DNA from: Brevibacillus brevis | Lineage (GTDB): Bacteria > Bacillota > Bacilli > Brevibacillales > Brevibacillaceae | Direction of reading: 5' to 3' | NCBI RefSeq assembly: GCF_001039275.2 | Contig: NZ_CP030117.1 | Span: 1,323,501 to 1,387,500, forward strand | DNA length: 64,000 nucleotides | Part shown: in pieces, positions 54,197 through 62,664 of the stretch | Layout of the letters: each line of letters begins with the position of its first letter | Position numbering within the stretch: the first letter of the stretch is position 1 | Notes under the pieces: model-generated | The model's input: only the letters and a program-made list of their open reading frames with translations | Database searches by the model: none | Told to the model about the DNA's origin: nothing | Position numbers and translations under genes: made by a program

Positions 54197-55111
54197 CTAA
54201 CGTTGACGATTCCATTCCTCTACAAGCAGATCGTTGTTGATACTCATGCCAGCGGCAGAGCCAAGAGCCGCGGCAGTAATCACTTGGTAGTGTGTAGATG
54301 CTGCATCGCCTGCACTGTAGACGCCCGGTACGCTCGTTTTCCCAAAGCTGTCGACGATGACCGTACCTGCTTCCGTTACCTGGCAGCCTAATGCTTGCGG
54401 CAAGTCAGATCCAGCCACGAGCTTGGGAGCAAAAAAGATCCCTGTGCACGAAATGCTGTTGCCATCTGTAAGCGCAACGTGCTGAACCATCCCATCGGCA
54501 GATGCAATTCGCTCGATCGGAGAGTCAAAGACAGGAACGCGATGCTGCAACAGCTCCAACCTTTGTTCTTCCGTGAATTCATCTGGTCCATTGGTGCAGA
54601 TCGTGTATTGATTGGTCCAACCAGACAACATTTTTGCCAAGTGCAATGCCTTCTCTCCATTGGCGATTAAGACGAGTGGCTGGTCGCGTAATTCCCATCC
54701 ATCGCAATAAGGGCAGACAAAAGCACTTTTTCCATAGACTTTCTCTAATCCGTTAACAGGCAACGGGAGGTCCTTCATTCCCACTGCGAATAGTAGCTTT
54801 TTGCTTTGATAGGTTGTTCCCTGTGCAGTCGTAATGAGAAAATTTCCATCGTGTCCCGTGATTGTTGCCGCTGTATCCTCCACGAAATGGACGGAGGGAT
54901 AGGCGCTGATTTGCTCCCTGGCAATGTGACGAAATTCGCCCGGAGTGATGCCGTCTCTCGTAAGAAAGCCATGCGACTCACGAGTAACCCGATTCCGTGG
55001 ACGGCCTTCATCGATAACGACCACACTTTTTCTTGCCCTGCCAAGAGCGAGAGCGGCACTCATACCTGCTGGTCCTCCACCAATAATCCCTACATCGATA
55101 TGTTGATTCAT
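54197..55111 (-). CDS. Thioredoxin-reductase-like FAD/NAD(P) oxidoreductase
   Basis: A 304-residue flavoprotein: IIGGGPAGMSAALALGRAR at the N-terminus, CPYCDGWE redox motif (about residues 132-139), and GVYSAGDAASTHYQVITAAALG near the end. This CPYC type, without the classical CAxC pair, is common among stand-alone bacillar reductases. The NADPH motif is degraded (VLIANGEKALHLAKML). Partner unknown. AAGGTGG precedes ATG; an inverted repeat lies upstream, suggesting specific repression. Confidence 0.87.
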   Translation of the reverse strand: MNQHIDVGIIGGGPAGMSAALALGRARKSVVVIDEGRPRNRVTRESHGFLTRDGITPGEFRHIAREQISAYPSVHFVEDTAATITGHDGNFLITTAQGTTYQSKKLLFAVGMKDLPLPVNGLEKVYGKSAFVCPYCDGWELRDQPLVLIANGEKALHLAKMLSGWTNQYTICTNGPDEFTEEQRLELLQHRVPVFDSPIERIASADGMVQHVALTDGNSISCTGIFFAPKLVAGSDLPQALGCQVTEAGTVIVDSFGKTSVPGVYSAGDAASTHYQVITAAALGSAAGMSINNDLLVEEWNRQR

Positions 55112-55168
55112 GCTTGTATACCACCTTTATAGATTCTCTATATCCGTAATAACATATTAAAACATCCA

Positions 55169-55194
55169 TTATAGATCTTTAATATCTATTATAA
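55169..55194. promoter_or_regulatory. Inverted-repeat operator candidate
   Basis: TTATAGAT and ATCTATTATAA form an inverted repeat around a 7-bp spacer (ATAGAT 55171-55176, ATCTAT 55184-55189). A related TATAGATTCTCTATA lies nearer the gene (about 55128-55142). Likely a regulator site for the minus-strand reductase; regulator unknown. Confidence 0.45.
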
Positions 55195-55551
55195 ACGAAC
55201 CTTCCTGATAATCAAGCCGAGAAACACTTTGTATTCTTTTTGTAAATAATCCCTTATATCGGCAAAATCCAACGCCTTCCAAATAGTAGCAACCTACCAT
55301 TTTCACAAGTGAAAAGGAAAAAAAAGGAAGAGTAAATATACCTAATTGAGAAAATGTGTGGGCCAGAAGACCGTCCCGGTTGCAGGACTTCCCTCCAAAA
55401 AACGTAGGACGATGGAGGCGAATCCGTCCCAACATTACAATTTCATGACAAATCTGAAAAAGACACAATAGTGAATTTTGTCTATGGGAACGATTTGCTC
55501 CCTATGTTTACAATGACTGTGACGTGGCAACATATCGGAGGTTGACGAGGA
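55195..55551 (+). other. Long leader region of the exopolysaccharide operon
   Basis: About 350 bp with no gene. It contains short palindromes: GTCC/GGAC (55373-55388 area), CCTCC/GGAGG (about 55392-55418) and ATGGGA/TCCCTAT (about 55484-55504), plus a TACAAT hexamer at 55509-55514 that could be a -10 without a clear -35. It matches no cyclic-di-GMP riboswitch I can recognise. Whether it is transcribed is unknown. Confidence 0.3.
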
Positions 55552-57774
55552 ATGGAGCCAACAAAAAAGAGAAGATGGCGCTGGATGAGCCTGACCATGC
55601 TGATCGTGGTGGGGGCAAGTGCCTTCTGGTGGTTTTGGGCAGCAGACCGTGTCGAAAGCATGGAGACGACTACAGGTGCCCAATTAAAATTTCGCGCGAA
55701 TGGCGAGCTGTTCGAAGTCTATCAGAATCAAAAATGGCAGCCCTTTTTCGCGAAAGGGGTCAATCTGGGGGCATCGTTACCGGGTCATTATCCGGGTGAG
55801 CTTCCCATCACAAGAGAGGATTACATGCGCTGGTTCGCGATGATCGACGAGATGGGAGCGAACGTCATTCGTGTGTATACCATCCATGCTCCTGTCTTTT
55901 ATGAAGCGCTGGTCGATTACAATCAGCGAAAAGAAGGGGACCCTCTCTACTTGATGCAAGGCATTTGGAGTCCAGAAGAGCTGTTGATTGAAAAGAAAGA
56001 CGCCTATTTGCCAGAGATTCGCGAGGAGTTTCGACAGGAAATCAAAGATGCAGTCGGCGCTGTCTACGGGGATATCACCCTGCCGGAAAAATCGGGAAAG
56101 GCAAGTGGTACATACCGTGCCAATGCGGGTAAATACTTGATCGGTTGGCACACAGGGACTGAGTGGGACCCTGTAATGGTGCGAAACACCAACCGCCTGC
56201 ATCAAAAAGTTGCACCCTATCAAGGGAAGTACTTCCACGCGACATCGAATGCAACTGCTTTTGAAACATGGATTGCTGAAATGGTGGATACCGTCGCAAT
56301 GGAGGAGAGCAAATACGGTTGGCAGCATCCGATGACTTTCACCAATTGGGTGACAACAGACCCCTTATCGCATCCAGGAGAGCCGATTCATCATGAGGAT
56401 TTGGTCAGTGTCGATCCTACCCATATAGAGCCAACGCAGTGGGAGGCAGGCTACTTCGCTTCCTATCACGTGTACCCGTATTATCCGGATTTCTTCCGCT
56501 ACGACACTACCCTGCAACAGTTGAAGAACGATGCAGGGCAAATCGATACGTACAAAGCGTATTTGCGAAAACTGAAGCAGTATCACAAAAACATGCCGAT
56601 CATGGTGACGGAATTCGGGGTTCCGGCATCGGTGGGAGTCGCCCATCTGGGAAATTTGGGGCGCAATCAAGGTGGTCATTCAGAAAAGCAGCAGGGAGAG
56701 ATCGATGTCGAGCTTTTGCAAGAAATTCATCAGGAAGGGTATGCGGGAGCAATTGTATTCGTTTGGCAGGACGAGTGGTTCAAAAAAACGTGGAACACGA
56801 TGCGCTTTGAGTTGCCGGAAGATCGGCGCTCCCTGTGGATCAACGTGTTGACCAATGAGTCTCTGTTTGGAGTCCTCGGCATGTACCCGAACAAAGAAGG
56901 CGTGCTGACCATCGATGGGAATCGTACAGATTGGGATCAGCTCGTGGCAGAAGAGAAGCAACGCCTCAATGTTCAAGTCCCGGGTATTGACGAAATCTGG
57001 ATGACACATGATGAAGGGTACGTTTATTTCCTTGCTCAGTTGAAGGAAGAGTTTGACCCGGCTAAACAACAACTTTATGTGGGCGTTGATACACTTCCTG
57101 GCGGGAACAAGCATGCGGCACAGCTTCCCGGCCTGACGCTGGATGAGGGGCTAGAGACGCTGATCACGTTGGGAAAAGCAGACGAGAGCCAGATTCAAAT
57201 CGCCGCCAATTACGATTTTCATGCACGCTTATACGGAAAACGCTACGGCATGCTTACGGTCAAGGAAACGGAGAAAAAAGACAATTCCGGGATATTCAAG
57301 CCGTGGAAGCTGGCAGTTAGCCTGGAGATGGAGCCGCCAGACAGCAAGAAGTACTATCCGTTGGAGGAAGTCGAGGTCGGCAAGCTGATCCGGGGAACGA
57401 CAAATGCCCAAGACCCGCAGTACGACTCACGAACCGCATGGCAAGCGAAGGGCAAAGTGGTAGAGCTGAGAGTACCGTGGATGCTGCTTGGATTTACAGA
57501 CCCGAGCTCCTTGTCCGTCATGAGCTATGAGGATGATGGCAAAAGCTTCACGACGAAGAAGACGAAAGGCATACGCATTCTGCCACTCCTGGTGGATACA
57601 GCGACGAAACAAGTCGTCGGGCAAAACGCTTATGCAGTGACGAAGCTCCCGATGTATACATGGCAAGGCTGGGAGCAGGTCGGCTATCACGAACGCAAAA
57701 AACAAAGTTATTCCATACTAAAAAAAGCATTCCATGAGATTGAGGCTCCGGTGAAGATCGAGACTCAGCCTTGA
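55552..57774 (+). CDS. Membrane-anchored glycosidase-like protein
   Basis: A 740-residue protein with an N-terminal signal anchor (residues 7-32), then a TIM-barrel-like region (about 60-430): FFAKGVNLGASLPGHYPGE, GANVIRVYTIHAP, and MVTEFGVPASVGVAHLGN, where the Glu after VT is a candidate catalytic acid. The C-terminal part (about 460-720) is beta-rich, with a MTHDEGYVYFLAQL start like carbohydrate-binding DOMON-type domains. It may trim or transfer the exported polysaccharide outside the membrane. I cannot assign a GH family. First gene of the EPS operon; GGAGG lies before the ATG. Confidence 0.72.
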   Translation: MEPTKKRRWRWMSLTMLIVVGASAFWWFWAADRVESMETTTGAQLKFRANGELFEVYQNQKWQPFFAKGVNLGASLPGHYPGELPITREDYMRWFAMIDEMGANVIRVYTIHAPVFYEALVDYNQRKEGDPLYLMQGIWSPEELLIEKKDAYLPEIREEFRQEIKDAVGAVYGDITLPEKSGKASGTYRANAGKYLIGWHTGTEWDPVMVRNTNRLHQKVAPYQGKYFHATSNATAFETWIAEMVDTVAMEESKYGWQHPMTFTNWVTTDPLSHPGEPIHHEDLVSVDPTHIEPTQWEAGYFASYHVYPYYPDFFRYDTTLQQLKNDAGQIDTYKAYLRKLKQYHKNMPIMVTEFGVPASVGVAHLGNLGRNQGGHSEKQQGEIDVELLQEIHQEGYAGAIVFVWQDEWFKKTWNTMRFELPEDRRSLWINVLTNESLFGVLGMYPNKEGVLTIDGNRTDWDQLVAEEKQRLNVQVPGIDEIWMTHDEGYVYFLAQLKEEFDPAKQQLYVGVDTLPGGNKHAAQLPGLTLDEGLETLITLGKADESQIQIAANYDFHARLYGKRYGMLTVKETEKKDNSGIFKPWKLAVSLEMEPPDSKKYYPLEEVEVGKLIRGTTNAQDPQYDSRTAWQAKGKVVELRVPWMLLGFTDPSSLSVMSYEDDGKSFTTKKTKGIRILPLLVDTATKQVVGQNAYAVTKLPMYTWQGWEQVGYHERKKQSYSILKKAFHEIEAPVKIETQP

Positions 57775-57795
57775 TTGGATAGGAGAGTGGCAAAC

Positions 57796-58980
57796 GTGCA
57801 AACACCATTGGCGACGGCAATTGTTTTTCTGTACGCGCTATGTGGATTGACAGTATTAGGCTTGCTTGTCTTGTTCGCACTGAAGCTGCGCAACATTTCG
57901 GTGGAGAAACAGACCATGCGTTGTCTGGAAAAATATCGCGACTACTTCGTTTACCTGCAAGCACACGGGGAAGAAGAGGAGCGTTTGCAAGTGCCTTATG
58001 GCGATGTGACGCAAAAAGAAAAGCAAATCATTCAGAAAAAGCTGTTTGAGCTGATGGAGCGAGTCACAGGCATTCATCGGGACAAGCTGATCTGGCTCTG
58101 CGAGGATATGGGACTCGTAGAGCTGGACATGCAAAGACTAAATGGCTGGTGGAAATGGACGAGAGTGGATGCCGCATACAATTTGGGGATCATGCGCTCC
58201 AAGCTCGCCGTACCTGCTCTCTTAACCCTCCTGCAAAAAAACACAAATGACACCAGTGTTTTTATCATTGCGCGCTCTGTCGCCAAATGTGCACGCAACA
58301 CAGAAGATTTGCGGGAAATGGTGACCCACGTTGTCAGAGCGAAGAAAAATGTCCACCAGCTCATTGTGGACATCATCAGTGATTCGCAGGTAGATACGGC
58401 ACCTCTTTTTGCACAATTTTTACAAGAATCCGATGCTGAACTGGTCCAAATCGGACTGATTGGCTATGCCGTGCATGTCCAGCCCGGCATTGAGCCTGCG
58501 CTATACCAGCTCATTCAATCGCCTGACAAGGAAGTCCGAATTAAGGCAGTCAAGCTCATGTGCCGGGATATCCGCTATATGAATGAGCAGACAGTCACTG
58601 ATTTTATGAATCACAAGGATTGGGAAATTCGGGCAATGGCAGCGAAGGCAATTGGCTCACTGAAATTGCATTCGTACATTTCCTCGCTGAAAAAGGCGGT
58701 GGGTGATGCGAACTGGTGGGTTCGTCATCACAGTGCACGCAGCCTGGCGCAGCTAGAGGTCGAAGGCTTTGCTGCCCTGTGTGAAATTTTGCAGGAAGAG
58801 AGAAACGGTCATAAGAGCGAGATGGCTCATCAAGTGATCCAGGAGGAGCTGGAAAAAGAGAAGCTTGTTCTACAGGGTGCGACAGCGACAGAGAAGCTCG
58901 TGCAATACAACGAAAAGCTGCATCTGTATCGCAAGTCGTATCGCAAAACGATCTCCACGGTTCAGGCACTGGAAAGATAG
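57796..58980 (+). CDS. Membrane-anchored HEAT-repeat protein
   Basis: A 394-residue protein with one N-terminal membrane helix (residues 6-30) and a cytoplasmic array of HEAT-type helix pairs (about 115-345): DAAYNLGIMRSKLAVPALLTLL, VQIGLIGYAVHV, KEVRIKAVKLMCRDI, WEIRAMAAKAIGSL and WWVRHHSARSLAQL. Such repeats usually bind other proteins. Between the glycosidase-like and GT2 genes it is probably a scaffold for the synthase. GTG 57796 follows GGAGAG at 8 bases; upstream in-frame TTG/GTG codons lie in the ribosome site. Confidence 0.8.
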   Translation: MQTPLATAIVFLYALCGLTVLGLLVLFALKLRNISVEKQTMRCLEKYRDYFVYLQAHGEEEERLQVPYGDVTQKEKQIIQKKLFELMERVTGIHRDKLIWLCEDMGLVELDMQRLNGWWKWTRVDAAYNLGIMRSKLAVPALLTLLQKNTNDTSVFIIARSVAKCARNTEDLREMVTHVVRAKKNVHQLIVDIISDSQVDTAPLFAQFLQESDAELVQIGLIGYAVHVQPGIEPALYQLIQSPDKEVRIKAVKLMCRDIRYMNEQTVTDFMNHKDWEIRAMAAKAIGSLKLHSYISSLKKAVGDANWWVRHHSARSLAQLEVEGFAALCEILQEERNGHKSEMAHQVIQEELEKEKLVLQGATATEKLVQYNEKLHLYRKSYRKTISTVQALER

Positions 58981-58997
58981 AGCGAAAGGAGGCTGCC

Positions 58998-60440
58998 ATG
59001 AGAGAGTTTCTACTTTACTACGGAGTATTTGCGGTCTATTACGTCATTGCGATCAACTCTTTGTACTTCATCATCATGCTGTTCTCGTTCAAGAGCATCA
59101 TGGGAATCTTAAAAAGCTCCATCTATTCGAGATTCCAGACACTTTCAGGCTCTGAGCACGTTCCGCCGATTTCGATTCTCGTGCCAGCATACAACGAGGA
59201 GCTGACGATTATTGAAAATGTAAGGTCGCTCTTATCCTTGAACTATCCACGCTATGAGGTACTCGTGGTCAACGATGGATCGAAGGATGCTACCTTGCAG
59301 GTATTGATTAACGAGTTTTCACTGGTTTACTCCGAGCACATGCCAGTACAGCCGCTTCTTCATACGTCGAAGATCAGGGGAGTCTACCACAATCCGGCTT
59401 TTCCGAATCTGTATTTGATCGACAAAGAGAACGGAGGAAAAGCTGACTCGCTCAATGCGGGGATCAACCTCTCCCACTATCCGTTGATCGCTTCTATCGA
59501 TGCAGATTCCTTGCTGGAAAAAGACGCGCTGATTCGCATTGCGAAGGTGTATATGGAAAACCCGGATGAAACAGTAGCCATCGGTGGAGATATCCGCATT
59601 GCCAACGGCTGCAAGATCGAAGACGGTGTCGTGAAAGACATTCGTTTGCCAGATAAGTTTTTGCCGATGATGCAATCCGTCGAATACCTCAAGGCGTTTC
59701 TCGGGGGACGGATCGGCTGGAGCGCGATCAACGGATTGATTATCGTCTCAGGCGCGTTCGGTGTTTTTCGCAAGGATTACATCATCAAGGTAGGCGGCTA
59801 TCGCGAGGGGTATCCGGGTGAAGACATGAACATCATCATCAAGTTGCACAAGTACATGCTGGAAAACAAGCTGCCCTACCGTGTGGCATTTTGCCCCGAT
59901 GCGGTCTGCTGGACGCAAGCGCCGGATACACTCAAAATTTTGGGCAGTCAACGGCGCAGATGGGGACGCGGGAATCTGAAGAACATGATTGAGTACGGCA
60001 GACACATGGCGTTTCGCCCCAAGTACAAGCTGTTCGGGATGCTCACGCTGCCGTTCAATATCTTGTTTGAAACCTTGAATCCGTACTTCCGCATCACGGG
60101 TCTATTGGCCCTCATCGGTTACACCATGCTGGATATGACCAATGGCTACGTCCTTTTCATCTACGGCTTGCTCAATGTGCTGTATGGCATGCTGCTTGGC
60201 ATTGGCTCCTTATTGCTGGAGGAAATCGCGTTTCGACGGTATCCGCGTTTTCGGGACATCGTCAAAATGCTTTTCTATACGATTCTGATGTTCTTCGGCT
60301 ATCGGCAAATCGGTGTCATCTGGAGATTCCTCGGTCATATTGAATATTTACGCAACAACAACTCTTGGGGAACGATGACGCGGACGAGCTGGCAGACGAA
60401 GGGCAGCGAAAACATTTCAAGTTTGGAGGCTAGATCATGA
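58998..60440 (+). CDS. Processive family 2 glycosyltransferase, membrane-bound
   Basis: A 480-residue synthase: N-terminal helices (1-40), GT2 domain (about 52-330) with VVNDGS (90), SIDADS (DxD, about 166-171), GEDMN (about 274) and QRRRWGRGN (about 317), then three or four C-terminal helices. The D, DxD, D, QxxRW set is that of cellulose, hyaluronan and poly-GlcNAc synthases, which build and export the chain. Neighbouring glmS and sugar dehydrogenase suggest an amino-sugar/uronic-acid polymer. AAAGGAGG lies before the ATG; its end overlaps the next gene (ATGA). Confidence 0.92.
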   Translation: MREFLLYYGVFAVYYVIAINSLYFIIMLFSFKSIMGILKSSIYSRFQTLSGSEHVPPISILVPAYNEELTIIENVRSLLSLNYPRYEVLVVNDGSKDATLQVLINEFSLVYSEHMPVQPLLHTSKIRGVYHNPAFPNLYLIDKENGGKADSLNAGINLSHYPLIASIDADSLLEKDALIRIAKVYMENPDETVAIGGDIRIANGCKIEDGVVKDIRLPDKFLPMMQSVEYLKAFLGGRIGWSAINGLIIVSGAFGVFRKDYIIKVGGYREGYPGEDMNIIIKLHKYMLENKLPYRVAFCPDAVCWTQAPDTLKILGSQRRRWGRGNLKNMIEYGRHMAFRPKYKLFGMLTLPFNILFETLNPYFRITGLLALIGYTMLDMTNGYVLFIYGLLNVLYGMLLGIGSLLLEEIAFRRYPRFRDIVKMLFYTILMFFGYRQIGVIWRFLGHIEYLRNNNSWGTMTRTSWQTKGSENISSLEARS

Positions 60441-61228
60441 GTAATCTCGTACCTGTTTTTTACGAGCATCTGAGCAAGATGGAAGAGAAACAATTGGCGT
60501 GTGGGGTTATTCTTGCGGCTTGCAAAACCCTAACGAAAGAGTCAATGGAGCTGATCAAGCAAGACCTGGGCACTCGTTCAGGAGACGGCTCCGAGATGGC
60601 TTTACATTACGCGTATGACAAAAACAAGCAGCTTTTCGGAATACTGCTCGAAGGACAGAAGCTTTCGAGTACCCATTTCTATGCTTTGCGTGTAAAAGAC
60701 TATTTGCAAGAGCATAAACTGCTAGCAGGTAGCCTCTTCATTGCGAGTTTTCCCGAAAGCTCTCGCTCGTCCGGTCAAATGCTGATGCGGATGATCCAAG
60801 AGATGAGAGAGCCAGGCACGCATGGGGAGATCAAGATTTACGAGCAGAATCCCGCTCAAAAAGAGGAGCCGGCAAGTATTTTGCTGGTTAACCATGATGA
60901 GACTGTCAACGAATTTTTGAGCATCTACTTTCAACGCAAAGGGTATCTCGTTACGGTAGCCAATGACGGGATGGACGGCATGGAAAAATATCAGGAGGTC
61001 GCCCCTGATCTTGTCATTACCGACCTGAATCTCCCTATCCTCAATGGATACCAGCTCATGGAAAAAATCAAGCATATCAGCGCTTCCATGAGCAAGATTA
61101 TGGTGCTCACTGACAAACGACTGGAAGAAGATGTGCAAAAATCGTTTGCGATGGGAGCATCTGACTACATTACCAAACCATTCTCCCCGGTAGAACTGGA
61201 AGCCAGGGTGAAAAGGCTGATTTCATAA
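60437..61228 (+). CDS. Response-regulator protein with degenerate GGDEF-like N-terminal domain
   Basis: A 263-residue protein. The C-terminal half (about 148-262) is a receiver domain: SILLVNHDETVNEF, phospho-acceptor Asp in LVITDLNLPILNG, and Lys in ITKPFSPVE. The N-terminal half (1-140) reads like a GGDEF fold without catalytic residues (RSGDGSEMALHYAYDKNKQL; SSTHFYALRVKDYLQEHKL). It starts within the GT2 stop (ATGA overlap), so the two are coupled, and it likely regulates the synthase by phosphorylation or nucleotide binding. No DNA-binding domain. Confidence 0.78.
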   Translation: MSNLVPVFYEHLSKMEEKQLACGVILAACKTLTKESMELIKQDLGTRSGDGSEMALHYAYDKNKQLFGILLEGQKLSSTHFYALRVKDYLQEHKLLAGSLFIASFPESSRSSGQMLMRMIQEMREPGTHGEIKIYEQNPAQKEEPASILLVNHDETVNEFLSIYFQRKGYLVTVANDGMDGMEKYQEVAPDLVITDLNLPILNGYQLMEKIKHISASMSKIMVLTDKRLEEDVQKSFAMGASDYITKPFSPVELEARVKRLIS

Positions 61229-61258
61229 TTCTAGAAAGAGAAAGGGAGAGAAACGAGG

Positions 61259-62620
61259 ATGGCGAGATACGAGGAACTGCAACAGAAGATTCAACGAAAG
61301 ACAGCAAAAGTGGGTGTCATTGGGCTTGGGTATGTAGGGCTGCCGCTGGCGGTAGAGACGATCAAGAGCGGTTATACCGTAATCGGAATCGATCTGCATG
61401 GCGGAAAAATCGAGAGCCTGAAAAGAGGGGAGTCTTACGTTCAGGATATTTCCAATGAAACCTTGCAGGAATGCCTCGCGACCAACCGCTTTTTTCCGAC
61501 GACCGATTATAGCGTAATCGAGGAGCTGGATGCGATCAGCATTTGCGTTCCGACGCCACTCAGTCCCAATCAGGACCCGGACACCTCTTACATTACAAAC
61601 GTTGTCGAGCAAATCAAGCGATTCATGAAAAGAGGAATGCTCATTACGCTGGAGAGTACAACCTATCCGGGAACGACGGAAGAGCTGATCCAGCGGGAAT
61701 TTGAAAAGCTAGGTTATCGGGCTGGCATCGACTTTTTCCTCTGCTACTCGCCGGAGAGGGTCGATCCGGGCAATCGCAAATACAGTACGTACAATACGCC
61801 AAAGGTGATCGGCGGAACGACAGAACGTTGCATAGAGTTAGGCACACTCTTGTACGGTAGCCTGGTCAAAACCGTCGTGCCGGTCTCTTCGCCAAAGGTG
61901 GCGGAGATGTCCAAGCTTTTGGAAAACACCTTCCGTAGCGTCAATATTGCCTTCATGAATGAGATGGCGATGATGTGCGACAGAATGGGCATCAATGTTT
62001 GGGAAGTAATCAAGGCCGCATCGACCAAGCCTTTCGGGTTCATGCCGTTTTACCCGGGACCCGGAATCGGTGGGCATTGCATACCGCTCGATCCGATGTA
62101 TTTGTCGTGGAAGGCCAAGGGCTTTCGTTTTCACAGCCAATTTATTGAGATCGCCCAATCGATTAATGACAACATGCCGGACTATGTGCGCAATAAGACA
62201 GCACAGGTGCTCAACATTTACGCAAAAGCGATCAACAGCTCGCGCATCTTGATTCTCGGCATGGCCTACAAGCCGGAAGTTGATGACCTGCGTGAATCAC
62301 CAGGTCTGGAAATTTACGAGCTGTTCACCAATAGCGGAGCAACTGTCGACTATTACGACCCGTATGCGCAGAGCTTTGTGAATAAAAAAGGCGAGATCGT
62401 CCATTCCATCGCCAATGACTACGAGGCGTTCAAGACTTACGATTGCATGGTGCTCATTACGAATCACCAATGCTTTGCTTATCAGGAGCTGGCGGATTTG
62501 GGAGTGGCCATTATCGATACGCGAAATGCGTTTGAGGGCATCACGAATCCGAATGTATATCGCATCGGAACCTCCGTCGCTATCAGGCAGGAGAAGGAAG
62601 TCGTTAGCTTGCTCGCATAA
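61259..62620 (+). CDS. UDP-sugar 6-dehydrogenase, probably UDP-GlcNAc type (WbpA-like)
   Basis: A 453-residue protein: NAD-binding GVIGLGYVGLPLA (residues 19-31), CVPTPLSPNQDPD (about 97), YSPERVDPGN (about 163), catalytic Cys in GPGIGGHCIPLDP (about 273) and C-terminal domain with GMAYKPEVDDLRESP. It oxidises a UDP-hexose to the uronic acid with two NAD+. The ERVDPGN pattern is nearer to WbpA/TviB UDP-N-acetylglucosamine dehydrogenases than to UDP-glucose ones, though this is a judgement by eye. Start ATG with AAAGGGAGAG upstream. glmS follows after 44 bases. Confidence 0.88.
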   Translation: MARYEELQQKIQRKTAKVGVIGLGYVGLPLAVETIKSGYTVIGIDLHGGKIESLKRGESYVQDISNETLQECLATNRFFPTTDYSVIEELDAISICVPTPLSPNQDPDTSYITNVVEQIKRFMKRGMLITLESTTYPGTTEELIQREFEKLGYRAGIDFFLCYSPERVDPGNRKYSTYNTPKVIGGTTERCIELGTLLYGSLVKTVVPVSSPKVAEMSKLLENTFRSVNIAFMNEMAMMCDRMGINVWEVIKAASTKPFGFMPFYPGPGIGGHCIPLDPMYLSWKAKGFRFHSQFIEIAQSINDNMPDYVRNKTAQVLNIYAKAINSSRILILGMAYKPEVDDLRESPGLEIYELFTNSGATVDYYDPYAQSFVNKKGEIVHSIANDYEAFKTYDCMVLITNHQCFAYQELADLGVAIIDTRNAFEGITNPNVYRIGTSVAIRQEKEVVSLLA

Positions 62621-62664
62621 TACAAAGTCCGAACAGTATACGCAACAAGGGAGGAACCGATGAT

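Noticed and set aside
55340..55440. Cyclic-di-GMP riboswitch before the exopolysaccharide operon
   Set aside because: The conserved aptamer blocks of class I or II are not present; only generic short stems are seen.
62621..62664. glmS ribozyme before glmS
   Set aside because: The gap to the preceding gene is only 44 bases, too short for the ribozyme, and no matching core is seen.
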